From Agaribacter marinus (GTDB lineage Bacteria; Pseudomonadota; Gammaproteobacteria; Enterobacterales; Alteromonadaceae), in the NCBI RefSeq assembly GCF_030160655.1, contig NZ_BSOT01000020.1, forward strand, positions 1-43,949: DNA of 43,949 nucleotides, written 5' to 3'. The position numbers and the translations under genes are program-made. Within the stretch, counting starts at the first letter, position 1. Every line of letters starts with the position of its first letter. This document shows positions 16,552 to 24,769 of the stretch, in pieces. The notes below the pieces were generated by a model. That model was not told the DNA's origin and ran no database searches. It saw only the letters and a list, made by a program, of their open reading frames with translations.

Positions 16552-17529
16552 CTAGGTTTTTTTGCGGTTTAGGTCGCCCCAAGTTCCAGTTGCATCTAAT
16601 ACAGGTGATTGTTCAATAAGCTTGCCTGTCATTGGCATGAATTGGGGTATATAGAGCAACCGCTCTATGGTAACTTCAATCATGCGCTCAGCGCCTTCAA
16701 ACGCGTTGATCGTATCGTTGTTCCATTGGATTTCAGCCCAGCCTGTAGCAAATATTGCATCTCCATTTGCGTAATTCGGAAAAACAAGACCGACTCTGCC
16801 GTCAGAAACGATGTTACCTAAGGTATTAAAGAATTTGTTCCCGCTAAAATCTGGAAAACATAATTTATTGCCCGTGACCTTGATGAATCCTGGCTTGCCT
16901 CCTCGGTGAGATGCATCAATACCGCTACGAATGTCTTCGCTAAAGGTTTTGGTTCGTGACGCGACGAAGAAAGTATCTGCTTGTTCTATAAAGGCTTTAC
17001 TCCTTGTATCGATGTGTTCAGAAATTTCCACTGCTGAAAAATCAGTATTTGCACTTTCATTTTTTGACCAAACAAGGTCACGCGTCTGAATGTATTTTGG
17101 ACAGTTGCCGAAACTCTGGTCTACAGTAATATCAAAGCCTTTTGCTGTAATATTGCTTATGACACCATTCATTCGATTGCGACGTCGGGTGTTCAACTGA
17201 ATCCCTAACATGCCAATCTTTTCTCCGTTCCTAAAATTTAGGCCTAGCATCTGTGCTAATTTAGGCCTAGCCGCTATATGTAAGCAGTTGTCATCGGAAG
17301 ATGAAATAAATCCGGCTTCGCCAAATAATGGTAGTGCCCAAGGGGCACCATGTGCGTCAACCATGCCCAATATGACAAAGGGGAGTTCAGCAAAAAAGCT
17401 GCGATGCTGTTCTGGCATTGTTTGCCGAATAAAGTAATTTCCGTATTTGGCGACCTTTTCAGCAAGGCCTAAGCGTTTCTGTACCGCTATTTCATCTGCA
17501 TGAAACTGTATTTGTTGTTGTTCTGGCAT
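16552..17529 (-). CDS. pyridoxamine 5'-phosphate oxidase-family flavin-binding protein
   Basis: This 325-residue protein has the split-barrel FMN-binding fold of the PNPOx superfamily, apparently in two halves. The first (about 45-165) includes PFVILGMVDAHGAPWALPLFG and the second (about 185-310) includes FFVASRTKTF, GKPGFIKV and GNKLCFPDFSGNKFFNTLGN. The last motif is the phosphate-binding stretch typical of this group. Larger members of this type often have unknown activity in reducing or binding small organic substrates. A strong AGGAGG precedes the ATG. It is the last gene of a three-gene minus-strand operon with a GST and a DUF1348 protein, suggesting a shared detoxification role. Confidence 0.82.
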   Translation of the reverse strand: MPEQQQIQFHADEIAVQKRLGLAEKVAKYGNYFIRQTMPEQHRSFFAELPFVILGMVDAHGAPWALPLFGEAGFISSSDDNCLHIAARPKLAQMLGLNFRNGEKIGMLGIQLNTRRRNRMNGVISNITAKGFDITVDQSFGNCPKYIQTRDLVWSKNESANTDFSAVEISEHIDTRSKAFIEQADTFFVASRTKTFSEDIRSGIDASHRGGKPGFIKVTGNKLCFPDFSGNKFFNTLGNIVSDGRVGLVFPNYANGDAIFATGWAEIQWNNDTINAFEGAERMIEVTIERLLYIPQFMPMTGKLIEQSPVLDATGTWGDLNRKKT

Positions 17530-17556
17530 GGTCGCCTCCTAGGGGAAGATAGGTTA

Positions 17557-18201
17557 TTACGCGTCTGGAAGCGGTGAGCGAGCCATACCGATAAAGCGAG
17601 GATGCGCTTCAATACGATTCAACCAGGCTTGGATAGCTGGATATGGCACCAGACTCACACCACCTTCAGGCGCATGAGATATATAGCTATATGCGGCCAC
17701 ATCTGCAAGCGTAATTGCCTTCCCTGCGAGAAAGTCTTTGTCGGTTAACGTTGCTTCGATTATTGCAAAAAGGGCAACTGTTTTTTGTTTAGCAAGTTCG
17801 TAATCCAAATTTGCACCAAATACTTTAACTAAGCGCGCAGCGCATGGGCCGTATGCGATTTCACCTGCAGCGACGGACAACCAACGCTGTACTTCTGCTG
17901 CGGCGAGAGGAGCGCTCGGATACCATTCGTACCCGTCGTTATACTGTTGGTTTAGATATGTAATAATTGCATTTGAATCCGCCAATGTGACACCGTTGTC
18001 ATCAATAGCAGGTACTTGGCCAAATGGGTTTATTTTTAAGTAGTCTGGCGCTTTATGTGCACCATTAGCCATATCTAAGTCTACGGTTTTGTATGGAATG
18101 TCCAAAAACGCTAACATTAATTCTACTTTATGACAGTGTCCGGATATTGGGTTACGATATAGTTTTATTGGTGTATTTGATGCTGAAAATTTTGGGTTCA
18201 T
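17557..18201 (-). CDS. glutathione S-transferase
   Basis: This 214-residue cytosolic GST has an N-terminal thioredoxin-like domain (about 11-90) with RNPISGHCHKVELML, the cis-Pro segment INPFGQVPAID and the glutathione gamma-Glu contact LADSNAIITYL. An all-helical C-terminal domain follows (KAITLADVAAYSYI, containing the N-capping box). It would conjugate or reduce electrophiles with glutathione. It lies 41 bp after the DUF1348 gene and 27 bp before the PPOX-family gene, so the three are probably cotranscribed from the LysR-facing promoter. Confidence 0.87.
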   Translation of the reverse strand: MNPKFSASNTPIKLYRNPISGHCHKVELMLAFLDIPYKTVDLDMANGAHKAPDYLKINPFGQVPAIDDNGVTLADSNAIITYLNQQYNDGYEWYPSAPLAAAEVQRWLSVAAGEIAYGPCAARLVKVFGANLDYELAKQKTVALFAIIEATLTDKDFLAGKAITLADVAAYSYISHAPEGGVSLVPYPAIQAWLNRIEAHPRFIGMARSPLPDA

Positions 18202-18242
18202 TGTTGGTTCCTAAACGTTATTTACGTTGTTTGACAGAGTGC

Positions 18243-18707
18243 TCATAAATCTAGTGCCGACAAACTTGGATGGTCATTTGGCCGACGACCTAGTGGCCAA
18301 TGAAACTTTCTATCGCTTTCTTCAATAAGATGTTCGTTTATACTTGCTATACGTTTACACATTAGTCCACTTTCATCGAATTCCCAGTTTTCATTCCCAT
18401 ATGCCCTAAACCATTGATGAGAATCATCTCTGAATTCATAAGCAAAACGCACGGCGATGCGGTCACCGGTAAATGCCCATAGTTCCTTTATAAGCCTGTA
18501 CTCTAATTCTCTTGTCCATTTGCGTATTAGGAATGCGTTAATTTCTTCTCTGCCCGTGACAAATTCAGCTCGATTTCGCCATGGACAGTTCTCTGTGTAT
18601 GCTAATGCAACACGGGCTGGGTCACCGCTATTCCAAGCGTCTTCTGCAAGTCTAATTTTTTCGATGGCCGATGTTTGGTCAAAAGGGGGGAGAGGTGGTC
18701 TTGGCAT
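18243..18707 (-). CDS. DUF1348 / nuclear transport factor 2-like protein
   Basis: This 154-residue protein of the SnoaL/NTF2-like fold matches the DUF1348 family. A first helix carries [29 protein letters not shown], followed by [27 protein letters not shown], then the beta sheet with [28 protein letters not shown]. The cone-shaped fold often binds small hydrophobic molecules, but no reaction is known for this family. It is the first gene of the DUF1348-GST-PPOX operon, divergent from a LysR gene. Confidence 0.83.
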   Translation of the reverse strand: MPRPPLPPFDQTSAIEKIRLAEDAWNSGDPARVALAYTENCPWRNRAEFVTGREEINAFLIRKWTRELEYRLIKELWAFTGDRIAVRFAYEFRDDSHQWFRAYGNENWEFDESGLMCKRIASINEHLIEESDRKFHWPLGRRPNDHPSLSALDL

Positions 18708-18784
18708 TTTTGCTCCTTTACATTAATCAATGATTGCGATTACTAAACGAACTTAGTGATGTGCACTACAATACTGGTTTGTGA

Positions 18785-18826
18785 ATTAGAAATAATTGCT
18801 TGAAATTGAAATTAATTATTTCTAAT
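18785..18826. promoter_or_regulatory. 13-bp inverted repeat, likely LysR operator
   Basis: ATTAGAAATAATT (18785-18797) and AATTATTTCTAAT (18814-18826) are perfect inverted copies separated by 16 bp. They lie in the 162-bp gap between the divergent LysR gene and the DUF1348-GST-PPOX operon. The position and symmetry fit an operator for the adjacent LysR protein. That assignment is inference. Confidence 0.6.
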
Positions 18827-18869
18827 AATGGAATAATGAATGTGAGGCGCTGAGAAAAGCGAGGGCAGT

Positions 18870-19772
18870 TTGGATAAGATTGAATCCATGAAAATATTTA
18901 TTGAAGTAGCTAAACATCGAAGCTTCAATCATGCAGCAGAAACACTAGGTTATTCAGCGCCTGCCATTACAAGAGCAGTTGCATCTTTGGAAGCAAGTTT
19001 AGGGGTTAAGCTATTTCATAGAACTACACGATTGGTTAAATTGACTGAATCTGGCGCTCGATATTTGCATGACGCAATTCGCATTATTGATGATATTGAC
19101 GAGGCGGAAGCATCAGTCCTTGGTGTTTACGCAAAGCCTGCTGGTAAGTTGACAGTGACAGCGCCAGTGTTATTTGGTGAGAAACATGTAGTGCCTATCA
19201 TGAATGAATATTTAGCCGCGTATCCAGATGTTTCGGTAAATGCGATGTTTTATGACCGTGTAACGAGTTTAATTGAAGAAGAACTTGATGTCGCTATTCG
19301 TATTGGGCACCTCAAAGATTCTAATCTTTATGCGACAAAGGTAGGGGAAGTAAGACGTGTAGTATGTGGTTCACCGGATTATTTAGATAAGCACGGTATG
19401 CCTGAAATACCTTCTGATTTAACCAAACACAGTGTGGTATTCGCTAGTACATTTGAGAGCTTAAATACTTGGCAGTTTTTAAACAATGGTAAAAAAGAAT
19501 TAATTAAATTATTCCCACGTTTGTATTGCAATCACAATTCTGCCGCGCTTAAGTCGGTTTTGCTCGGTCATGGTATTACTCGATTGATGTCATATCAAGC
19601 AGGGGAAGACATCAATCAAGGTAGGCTTCGTCGTTTACTTATTGACTATGAAGAAGCGCCGTTACCAGTAAACGTTATTCATCTCGAAGGGCGCAGAGCG
19701 AATGCTAAGACTCGCTCGTTTATCGAGTTAGCGGTGGAACGTTTACGAGCAAATCCGTTGATAAACCCATAG
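18870..19772 (+). CDS. LysR-family transcriptional regulator
   Basis: This 300-residue LysR-type regulator has an HTH (about 1-60: SFNHAAETLGYSAPAITRAVASLEASLG, then LFHRTTRLVKLTESG) and a CrgA-like effector domain (YPDVSVNAMFYDRVTSLIEEELDVAIRIG). The start is a TTG at 18870 with GAGGG at 18861-18865. It is preferred to the ATG at 18888 because the family nearly always begins with MD-x-I/L-x-x-M-x-x-F, as this start does. It faces the DUF1348-GST-PPOX operon across a 13-bp inverted repeat and probably controls it. Confidence 0.86.
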   Translation: MDKIESMKIFIEVAKHRSFNHAAETLGYSAPAITRAVASLEASLGVKLFHRTTRLVKLTESGARYLHDAIRIIDDIDEAEASVLGVYAKPAGKLTVTAPVLFGEKHVVPIMNEYLAAYPDVSVNAMFYDRVTSLIEEELDVAIRIGHLKDSNLYATKVGEVRRVVCGSPDYLDKHGMPEIPSDLTKHSVVFASTFESLNTWQFLNNGKKELIKLFPRLYCNHNSAALKSVLLGHGITRLMSYQAGEDINQGRLRRLLIDYEEAPLPVNVIHLEGRRANAKTRSFIELAVERLRANPLINP

Positions 19773-19820
19773 CGAATTGCAAGGCTTACTCCCCGCATTT
19801 ATAGCAATGTTCAACGGCAC

Positions 19821-20669
19821 TTAAATTATGTGCTTTATTTTGTCACGATAGCTGCGGCTCATCTTAAGTTTTGCGCCGTTATCGAGTTGTAAAAAGTACT
19901 CGCCATTAATGTGTGAACAAATTTTTTCGATTTTATCTAAGTTGACGATAGTCGAGCGGTGCACACGCTGAAAGGTTTGTGGGTTTAGTTGTTCTTCTAG
20001 CTTTTTCATTGTAGAACGCAATACATGTACTTGCTCATTTGCGTGGATACACATGTAGTCCCCTGCCGCTTCAATCCAAGCAATGTCGTTACTGTTTACT
20101 AGCGTTGTTTCATCACGATCTTTAATCGCGATTTTTTCGGGGTACGGTTGTTCTAGCGCTCCGTTTTCAGCTAGTAATCTGGATAATTCGGCCGGCGACT
20201 GTCCAGTAATATTGCCAATTAAATCCATCAATCGTTGCTTTTGATTTTCACTTTCGCTTTGCAATAAGTGCTGTCTTGCGCGATTAATTGCGGTCCCCAA
20301 GCGCTCTTGTTCAATGGGCTTGAGTACGTAGTCAATAGCATGTACATCAAATGCATCGATAGCGTATTGATCGAATGCAGTCACAAATACAATCAACGGT
20401 GTATTGTCAGCTTGTAGGTGTTTAACCACATCGAAGCCATCTAAGCCAGGCATTTGAATGTCTAAAAAAACTAGATCAGGAGAATGTTGAGCAATGGCTG
20501 CCAGTGCCTCTCGGCCATTGGTACACTGGCCAATAATTTGCACGTCGCTAAAACTTTCTAACCTTATTTGTAAACCTTGCCTTGCGAGTGATTCGTCATC
20601 AACAATCAAAGTACGTATTTTATGTGGACTGTCAGTAGCATTACTTATACAACGCTGATTCGTTATCAT
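19821..20669 (-). CDS. LytTR-type response regulator
   Basis: This 282-residue regulator has a receiver domain (about 18-130) with acidic residues in IVDDES, the phosphoacceptor Asp70 in LVFLDIQMPG, the Thr of FVTAFD and the Lys of VLKPI. It is joined to a LytTR DNA-binding domain (about 178-282: PEKIAIKDRDETTLVNSNDIAWIEAAGDY, then FQRVHRSTIVNLDKIE). It is translationally coupled to the upstream histidine kinase gene, whose stop overlaps its start by four bases (ATGA). In E. coli, BtsR and YpdB are comparable. The signal here is unknown. Confidence 0.88.
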   Translation of the reverse strand: MITNQRCISNATDSPHKIRTLIVDDESLARQGLQIRLESFSDVQIIGQCTNGREALAAIAQHSPDLVFLDIQMPGLDGFDVVKHLQADNTPLIVFVTAFDQYAIDAFDVHAIDYVLKPIEQERLGTAINRARQHLLQSESENQKQRLMDLIGNITGQSPAELSRLLAENGALEQPYPEKIAIKDRDETTLVNSNDIAWIEAAGDYMCIHANEQVHVLRSTMKKLEEQLNPQTFQRVHRSTIVNLDKIEKICSHINGEYFLQLDNGAKLKMSRSYRDKIKHII

Positions 20670-21730
20670 TGAGAGACCTCATACGGAATAGTTATAGAAA
20701 TTTTCAAACCACTTGGATTCGCATTCGATATTGCAAACGAATGCGAAGCGCCATAAAGTTCCTGTAATCTTCCTTGCGTATTTTTGATGCCAACGCCTCT
20801 GCCACTAGGTAGTTGCCCGTTGTTCAGCGTTACGCCTGGTCCGTCATCTATTATGTCGAGGAATAGTGAGCGATCGTTTATATTTGCGCAAATACTAATT
20901 TGCCCGCCATTTTCAGAATTTGCGATGGCGTATTTTATTGAGTTTTCTACAAGCGGTTGTAAAATTAGACTAGGAATGAGCGCATCCTCAGCGTTTTTTT
21001 CGACATCAAATACAATATCTAATCGTTCCTCAAATCTTACTTTTTCAATATCTAAGTAAAGTTGAAGTGTTGTAACCTCTTGCTTTAGCGATACTTTTTG
21101 CATTGGGTCATTGTCTAAAGAGTAACGTAAGAAGCTAGATAAGCGTGCTACCATTTCGTTAGCTCGATCGTTTTGCTTAACCAATACCAAGGTTGAAATT
21201 GCGTTTAGGGTATTAAATAAAAAGTGAGGGTTTAACTGATACCGTAGCATTTTCAACTGTGCCTCATGCGCTAGGGCATTGGCCTTAAGTGCGCTTTGTG
21301 TTGCTTTTTGCATCTCACGATAAAACTTAATCCCAAAATATAAGCAGCTCCAGCAGAAGTAGAGATAAAACTTGCTTCCCGTCATACTGATGTATCCATA
21401 CCAGCTAGACGGGCGATATCCGTCTTTGAATAGGTCCCAGTATATAAAGTTGACGGGAATTACCCATAGAATACTTAGGAGATAACACATTACTAGGACT
21501 GTAAGGATTTTTACAACTGTACTTAAATCCCAAATTTTTAGATAAATTGGTCGTAAAATAAAACTGAGTAAAAAGCCAACAAAGCCGCTAAACGCAATGG
21601 TTAAGTAGTAGTTTGCAGGTTTATCCCAATACATCGTGCCGATTAGACTACTTAAAATATAGCCTACCCATCCCACGATATTAATGAGGTAAAATTGTGT
21701 CGAACTGCGGGCTAGCGCCAGAATTTTCAT
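20666..21730 (-). CDS. LytS/YehU-type membrane sensor histidine kinase
   Basis: This 354-residue kinase has about four transmembrane helices (between 12 and 135), a short coiled coil, then a His_kinase domain of the LytS type with phosphoacceptor His169 in QLNPHFLFNTLN. The catalytic domain has the N-box (LQPLVENSIKYA) and a glycine-rich ATP lid (GRGVGIKNTQGRL). It would phosphorylate the LytTR regulator whose gene follows with a four-base overlap. No extracytoplasmic sensor domain of useful size is visible, so the signal is probably sensed within the membrane. Confidence 0.86.
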   Translation of the reverse strand: MKILALARSSTQFYLINIVGWVGYILSSLIGTMYWDKPANYYLTIAFSGFVGFLLSFILRPIYLKIWDLSTVVKILTVLVMCYLLSILWVIPVNFIYWDLFKDGYRPSSWYGYISMTGSKFYLYFCWSCLYFGIKFYREMQKATQSALKANALAHEAQLKMLRYQLNPHFLFNTLNAISTLVLVKQNDRANEMVARLSSFLRYSLDNDPMQKVSLKQEVTTLQLYLDIEKVRFEERLDIVFDVEKNAEDALIPSLILQPLVENSIKYAIANSENGGQISICANINDRSLFLDIIDDGPGVTLNNGQLPSGRGVGIKNTQGRLQELYGASHSFAISNANPSGLKISITIPYEVSQ

Positions 21731-21758
21731 GGGTTGAGCAGACTACCATTTTAATAAC

Positions 21759-21785
21759 AACACCTGATTATAGCTTACAGGTGTT
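21759..21785. promoter_or_regulatory. inverted repeat upstream of the LytS-type gene
   Basis: AACACCTG (21759-21766) and CAGGTGTT (21778-21785) form a perfect 8-bp inverted repeat with an 11-bp spacer, 29 bp upstream of the kinase start codon. It could be an operator for self-regulation or a 5'-leader hairpin. Confidence 0.4.
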
Positions 21786-22007
21786 TCTATATGTTTTCAC
21801 TTCATCGTAAAAATGTTTCAACTTGTCTCAAGTCTTCGCATTGAGTAACGGAGTTAAATACCACTAAACGAGCAATTAGTCCCCCTAGCTGCCAAAGTCG
21901 TCACTCAGTCAGCAACTGCAGGTTTGTGACGAAATGATTGTGCATAATTTATAGAATATTACTATTTCGGTGGTACTATAAAAATAAGCAAAATAGACTT
22001 ATCACAA

Positions 22008-23087
22008 ATGAGCATGCAGCCAAAGATAAAGAAGCGCGTCGATGAGTATCCTAACGTAAGTACTCGCGAGTTTTTTGAAGAAATTGTGCCAATGAATAAG
22101 CCCGTTATTCTCAAAGGCTTAGTGAATGATTGGCCAGTGTTAAAAAAAGCGAAAGAGTCTTCCGCTAGTTTGCACGAATATCTGACGGCCAAATCAATAA
22201 ATACTACGCACACCGTAAGAACGTTTGAGGCGCCAAAGTCAATTAATGGTCGCTACTTTTATAACGAAGGTACAGATAAGTATAATTTTAAGGAAAAAGA
22301 CCAATCGTTTGCACAAGCGATTAAAACTATCTTTGAACTTACACAGACGCAAAATCAAGAATTATCAGTCTATACCGGAAGTATTGGCATATTTCCTCAT
22401 GTACAAGGTTTTATCGAAGAAAATCCACATCCTTTTCAGCTCAACTCAAAGATAGAACCTCGTTTTTGGTTAGGCAATTCTTCTACTGTTTCGACGCACT
22501 ATGATGAATTTGATAACATCGCCTGTCTGGTTTCTGGCAAACGTACTTTTACGTTGTTTCCGACTGAGCAAGTGAAAAATCTTTACCCCGGGCCTATTGA
22601 TAAGTCACCTGCAGGCGCGCCAATGAGTATGGTCGATATAGACAACCCTAATTTTGACAAACATCCTCGATATAAAGACGCGCTTGAGCATGCACTGGTC
22701 GCAGAGTTAGCACCTGGTGATGGGTTTTACAATCCGCCACTGTGGTGGCACAACGTGCGGTCTGAAGGCGATTACTGTATGTTGGTGAATTATTTCTGGC
22801 TTAACGATAACCGCAAATTAGAAAGCCCAATTAACACTTTATTGCATGGTTTATATACGCTTTCTCATTTGTCTGAGGCTGAGAGAAAAAACTGGAAATA
22901 CCTAATTGATTATTTTGTATTTAAGGCAGAAGGCGAACCTCTTGCACATTTGAATGAAGCAGAACGTGGCATATTTAGAAAAATCGACCCTCAACATGCC
23001 TACGATATTCGTGATTACATGCTAAGAAACATGGGCGTCGATCTAGGTAAGATGCCAAAGGGGCAATATTCTGATAAATTTAAGTAG
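22008..23087 (+). CDS. cupin_8 / JmjC-like Fe(II)-dependent oxygenase
   Basis: This 359-residue protein has a double-stranded beta-helix of the cupin_8 (JmjC-like, FIH-type) family. The metal triad is visible: His164 and Asp166 in STHYDEFDN, and His248 in PPLWWHNV. The KPVILKGLVNDWP segment near residue 31 is the family's usual N-terminal mark. Such enzymes hydroxylate proteins or small molecules with 2-oxoglutarate and O2, and in marine gammaproteobacteria often occur near tryptophan-halogenase and TonB-receptor genes, which are absent here. No clear Shine-Dalgarno precedes either ATG 22008 or ATG 22014. It lies 58 bp upstream of an ABM gene. Substrate unknown. Confidence 0.85.
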   Translation: MSMQPKIKKRVDEYPNVSTREFFEEIVPMNKPVILKGLVNDWPVLKKAKESSASLHEYLTAKSINTTHTVRTFEAPKSINGRYFYNEGTDKYNFKEKDQSFAQAIKTIFELTQTQNQELSVYTGSIGIFPHVQGFIEENPHPFQLNSKIEPRFWLGNSSTVSTHYDEFDNIACLVSGKRTFTLFPTEQVKNLYPGPIDKSPAGAPMSMVDIDNPNFDKHPRYKDALEHALVAELAPGDGFYNPPLWWHNVRSEGDYCMLVNYFWLNDNRKLESPINTLLHGLYTLSHLSEAERKNWKYLIDYFVFKAEGEPLAHLNEAERGIFRKIDPQHAYDIRDYMLRNMGVDLGKMPKGQYSDKFK

Positions 23088-23145
23088 CGTAAATTAATAT
23101 GTGAAAGCTAAGCTTAATTAAACTTAGCAATTATGGGGGTACACA

Positions 23146-23442
23146 ATGAGTTTTGTTGCAATTTCTCGTGTTAAATTTCCTAGTGAGCTTAAGGCGCGTA
23201 TTCATGCGTTCGGTTTATCGATGATCCCATTAGCGCAACGCCACCCAGGCTTCGTATCTATTTCATTTCATGAATCCTTAGAATCAAATGAGACTATGAT
23301 GTATTGGGAATGGGAATCTCAGTCACATCACGAAGCGTGCATGCAAAGTAAGGATTGGATGATTTTAATGGAGCAATCAGGGCGTTTGTTTGCGACTGAA
23401 GGCGTTGAATTTATGGTTGATACTTATAGTAAATTGTCCTGA
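23146..23442 (+). CDS. antibiotic biosynthesis monooxygenase-like protein
   Basis: This 98-residue protein has the ABM ferredoxin-like fold. It begins FVAISRVKFP, has a helix with MIPLAQRHPGFVSISFHES (the PGF segment is typical) and MMYWEWESQSHHEACM near the end of the sheet. Family members are small dimers, some cofactor-free monooxygenases and some heme-degrading. The latter need residues not clear here. GGGGG at about 23133-23137 provides a Shine-Dalgarno. It sits between the cupin_8 and muramidase genes in the same direction. Confidence 0.75.
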   Translation: MSFVAISRVKFPSELKARIHAFGLSMIPLAQRHPGFVSISFHESLESNETMMYWEWESQSHHEACMQSKDWMILMEQSGRLFATEGVEFMVDTYSKLS

Positions 23443-23473
23443 TGATTAAAGACAACCGGGCAAGGAGAAGCAA

Positions 23474-24025
23474 ATGAGTGCATACAAGGTAACGATTGAT
23501 TACGGTTTTATCGCTGAACTAGAAGGCGGTAATATTTTATCTGGATACGTGCCAGACCCAGAAAATAGTCAAAGTGGGGTAACCGTCGGGGTAGGTTTTG
23601 ATCTTGGCGCCAGAAACGAGCATGATTTGTTGATGTTGGCGCTTAGTCCAGACTTTATTCAACGTCTTTCGCCTTATCTGGGCTTAAAGGGAAAAGAAGC
23701 CGAGGCGTATTTGGCTGCGAAGCCTTTGACAATAACAGAGGCCCAAGCGAACGCGCTTAACTCTGGTGCCAAGAATAAGATGATTTCAACACTTGTCGAA
23801 AGATTTTCTGAGGATAGTTCGACAGCATTCCATGAAATTCCGGCAAAGTGGCAAACCGTTATTGCATCTGTTGAATTTCAATATGGAAGTGTTCAAACGC
23901 GCTGCCCGACGTTTTGGCGTTGTGTGACAAGCTTAGATTGGTCTGCTGCAATACGTGAGTTACGTAATTTCGGTGATAGGTACCCGTCACGTCGGCATAA
24001 AGAAGCGGACTATGCGCTTGCATAA
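23474..24025 (+). CDS. pesticin-like / T4-lysozyme-fold muramidase
   Basis: This 183-residue single-domain protein resembles the C-terminal muramidase domain of pesticin. The N-terminal part reads IAELEGG (13-19), GYVPDPENSQSGVTVGVGFDLG (24-45). The candidate catalytic set is Glu15 or Glu17, Thr37 and Asp43, with the same Thr-to-Asp spacing of six as pesticin. Residues 132-138 (VEFQYGS) and the C-terminal helix also fit. It would cut glycan strands in peptidoglycan. There is no signal peptide, import domain or holin neighbour, so how it reaches the wall is open. AAGGAG at 23464-23469 supports the start. A lipoprotein gene follows 30 bp downstream. Confidence 0.75.
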   Translation: MSAYKVTIDYGFIAELEGGNILSGYVPDPENSQSGVTVGVGFDLGARNEHDLLMLALSPDFIQRLSPYLGLKGKEAEAYLAAKPLTITEAQANALNSGAKNKMISTLVERFSEDSSTAFHEIPAKWQTVIASVEFQYGSVQTRCPTFWRCVTSLDWSAAIRELRNFGDRYPSRRHKEADYALA

Positions 24026-24029
24026 CAAA

Positions 24030-24066
24030 AGTATAAGCGTCTAAAGACGTCAATTGTGCTTATACT
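24030..24066 (+). promoter_or_regulatory. inverted repeat covering the lipoprotein gene start
   Basis: AGTATAAGC (24030-24038) and GCTTATACT (24058-24066) are perfect inverted copies. They enclose a small inner hairpin (CGTC-TAAA-GACG). The right arm overlaps the GTG start codon of the lipoprotein gene, so the RNA fold could limit its translation. No T run follows, so it is not a normal terminator. Confidence 0.5.
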
Positions 24067-24736
24067 AAGGTACGGTGCCGTCAGTGTTGTGGCTCTTTTC
24101 TTTGTTACAATGAGTATTGGTGCTTGTTCTAATTCGTCAACTGACTACACAGAAAAGCCTTTGCTCGCCAAACAACAGGTAGATAGCACTTTACTGCCTG
24201 AGCTAATGTTAGAAAACGGTGAAATAGTGACTGATTGCGCTAGTTATACGGCTAGTCGAGAACACTTACGTATATCAGAACGTTACCGAGACCAGCAAAC
24301 CGCTAAGTACTACCTACAATGCTCTCGATATCTTGTGTCTGATTCTGTGTTTGAAGTCGCCGCGAGTGTGCTGAGAACTGCGCTATTGCACTTAACACCG
24401 TATCATTTTCCTCTCTCTTTTAACCCGCAATTTGGCGCAGCTCCTAACCTAAATGATGTGGGTTTTGTCCACTTGAATGATACTACGCTAGTGTTTGAGG
24501 ATGAGTTTACACATATAACCATCAAGTACAAAGGTATCGTAAGCATGCTGGAAGTGAAGCAATTAACGCTAAATGATACACCCTCTACTCATTTACTATG
24601 GATTGAAGAGAAGGCAAAAACCGGAAACTACGTGGCTTATTACCCTGCTTTGATCACGCTACTTAATGGTAATTCCGCAAGCAAACAAGCGCAAGGTAAA
24701 CCCGCAGTTTCATCTGTATACAAATCCGGTTATTAG
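24056..24736 (+). CDS. lipoprotein of unknown function, next to the muramidase gene
   Basis: I do not recognise this 226-residue protein. It has a clear lipoprotein signal peptide (Arg5, hydrophobic core, lipobox SIGAC with Cys24; Ser at +2 favours the outer membrane). Two further cysteines, Cys61 and Cys89, could form a disulfide in the periplasm. The mature part mixes helix and beta strands, with THITIKYKGIVSMLEVKQLTL typical of a beta sheet. The GTG start at 24056 is weakly supported, with only AAAGA upstream. It lies 30 bp after a pesticin-like muramidase gene in the same direction. A role as immunity protein or cell-wall partner is inferred from context only. Confidence 0.65.
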   Translation: MLILRYGAVSVVALFFVTMSIGACSNSSTDYTEKPLLAKQQVDSTLLPELMLENGEIVTDCASYTASREHLRISERYRDQQTAKYYLQCSRYLVSDSVFEVAASVLRTALLHLTPYHFPLSFNPQFGAAPNLNDVGFVHLNDTTLVFEDEFTHITIKYKGIVSMLEVKQLTLNDTPSTHLLWIEEKAKTGNYVAYYPALITLLNGNSASKQAQGKPAVSSVYKSGY

Positions 24737-24769
24737 TGCATGTGGCTCTTTTGATACTGCTTTTAAAGT

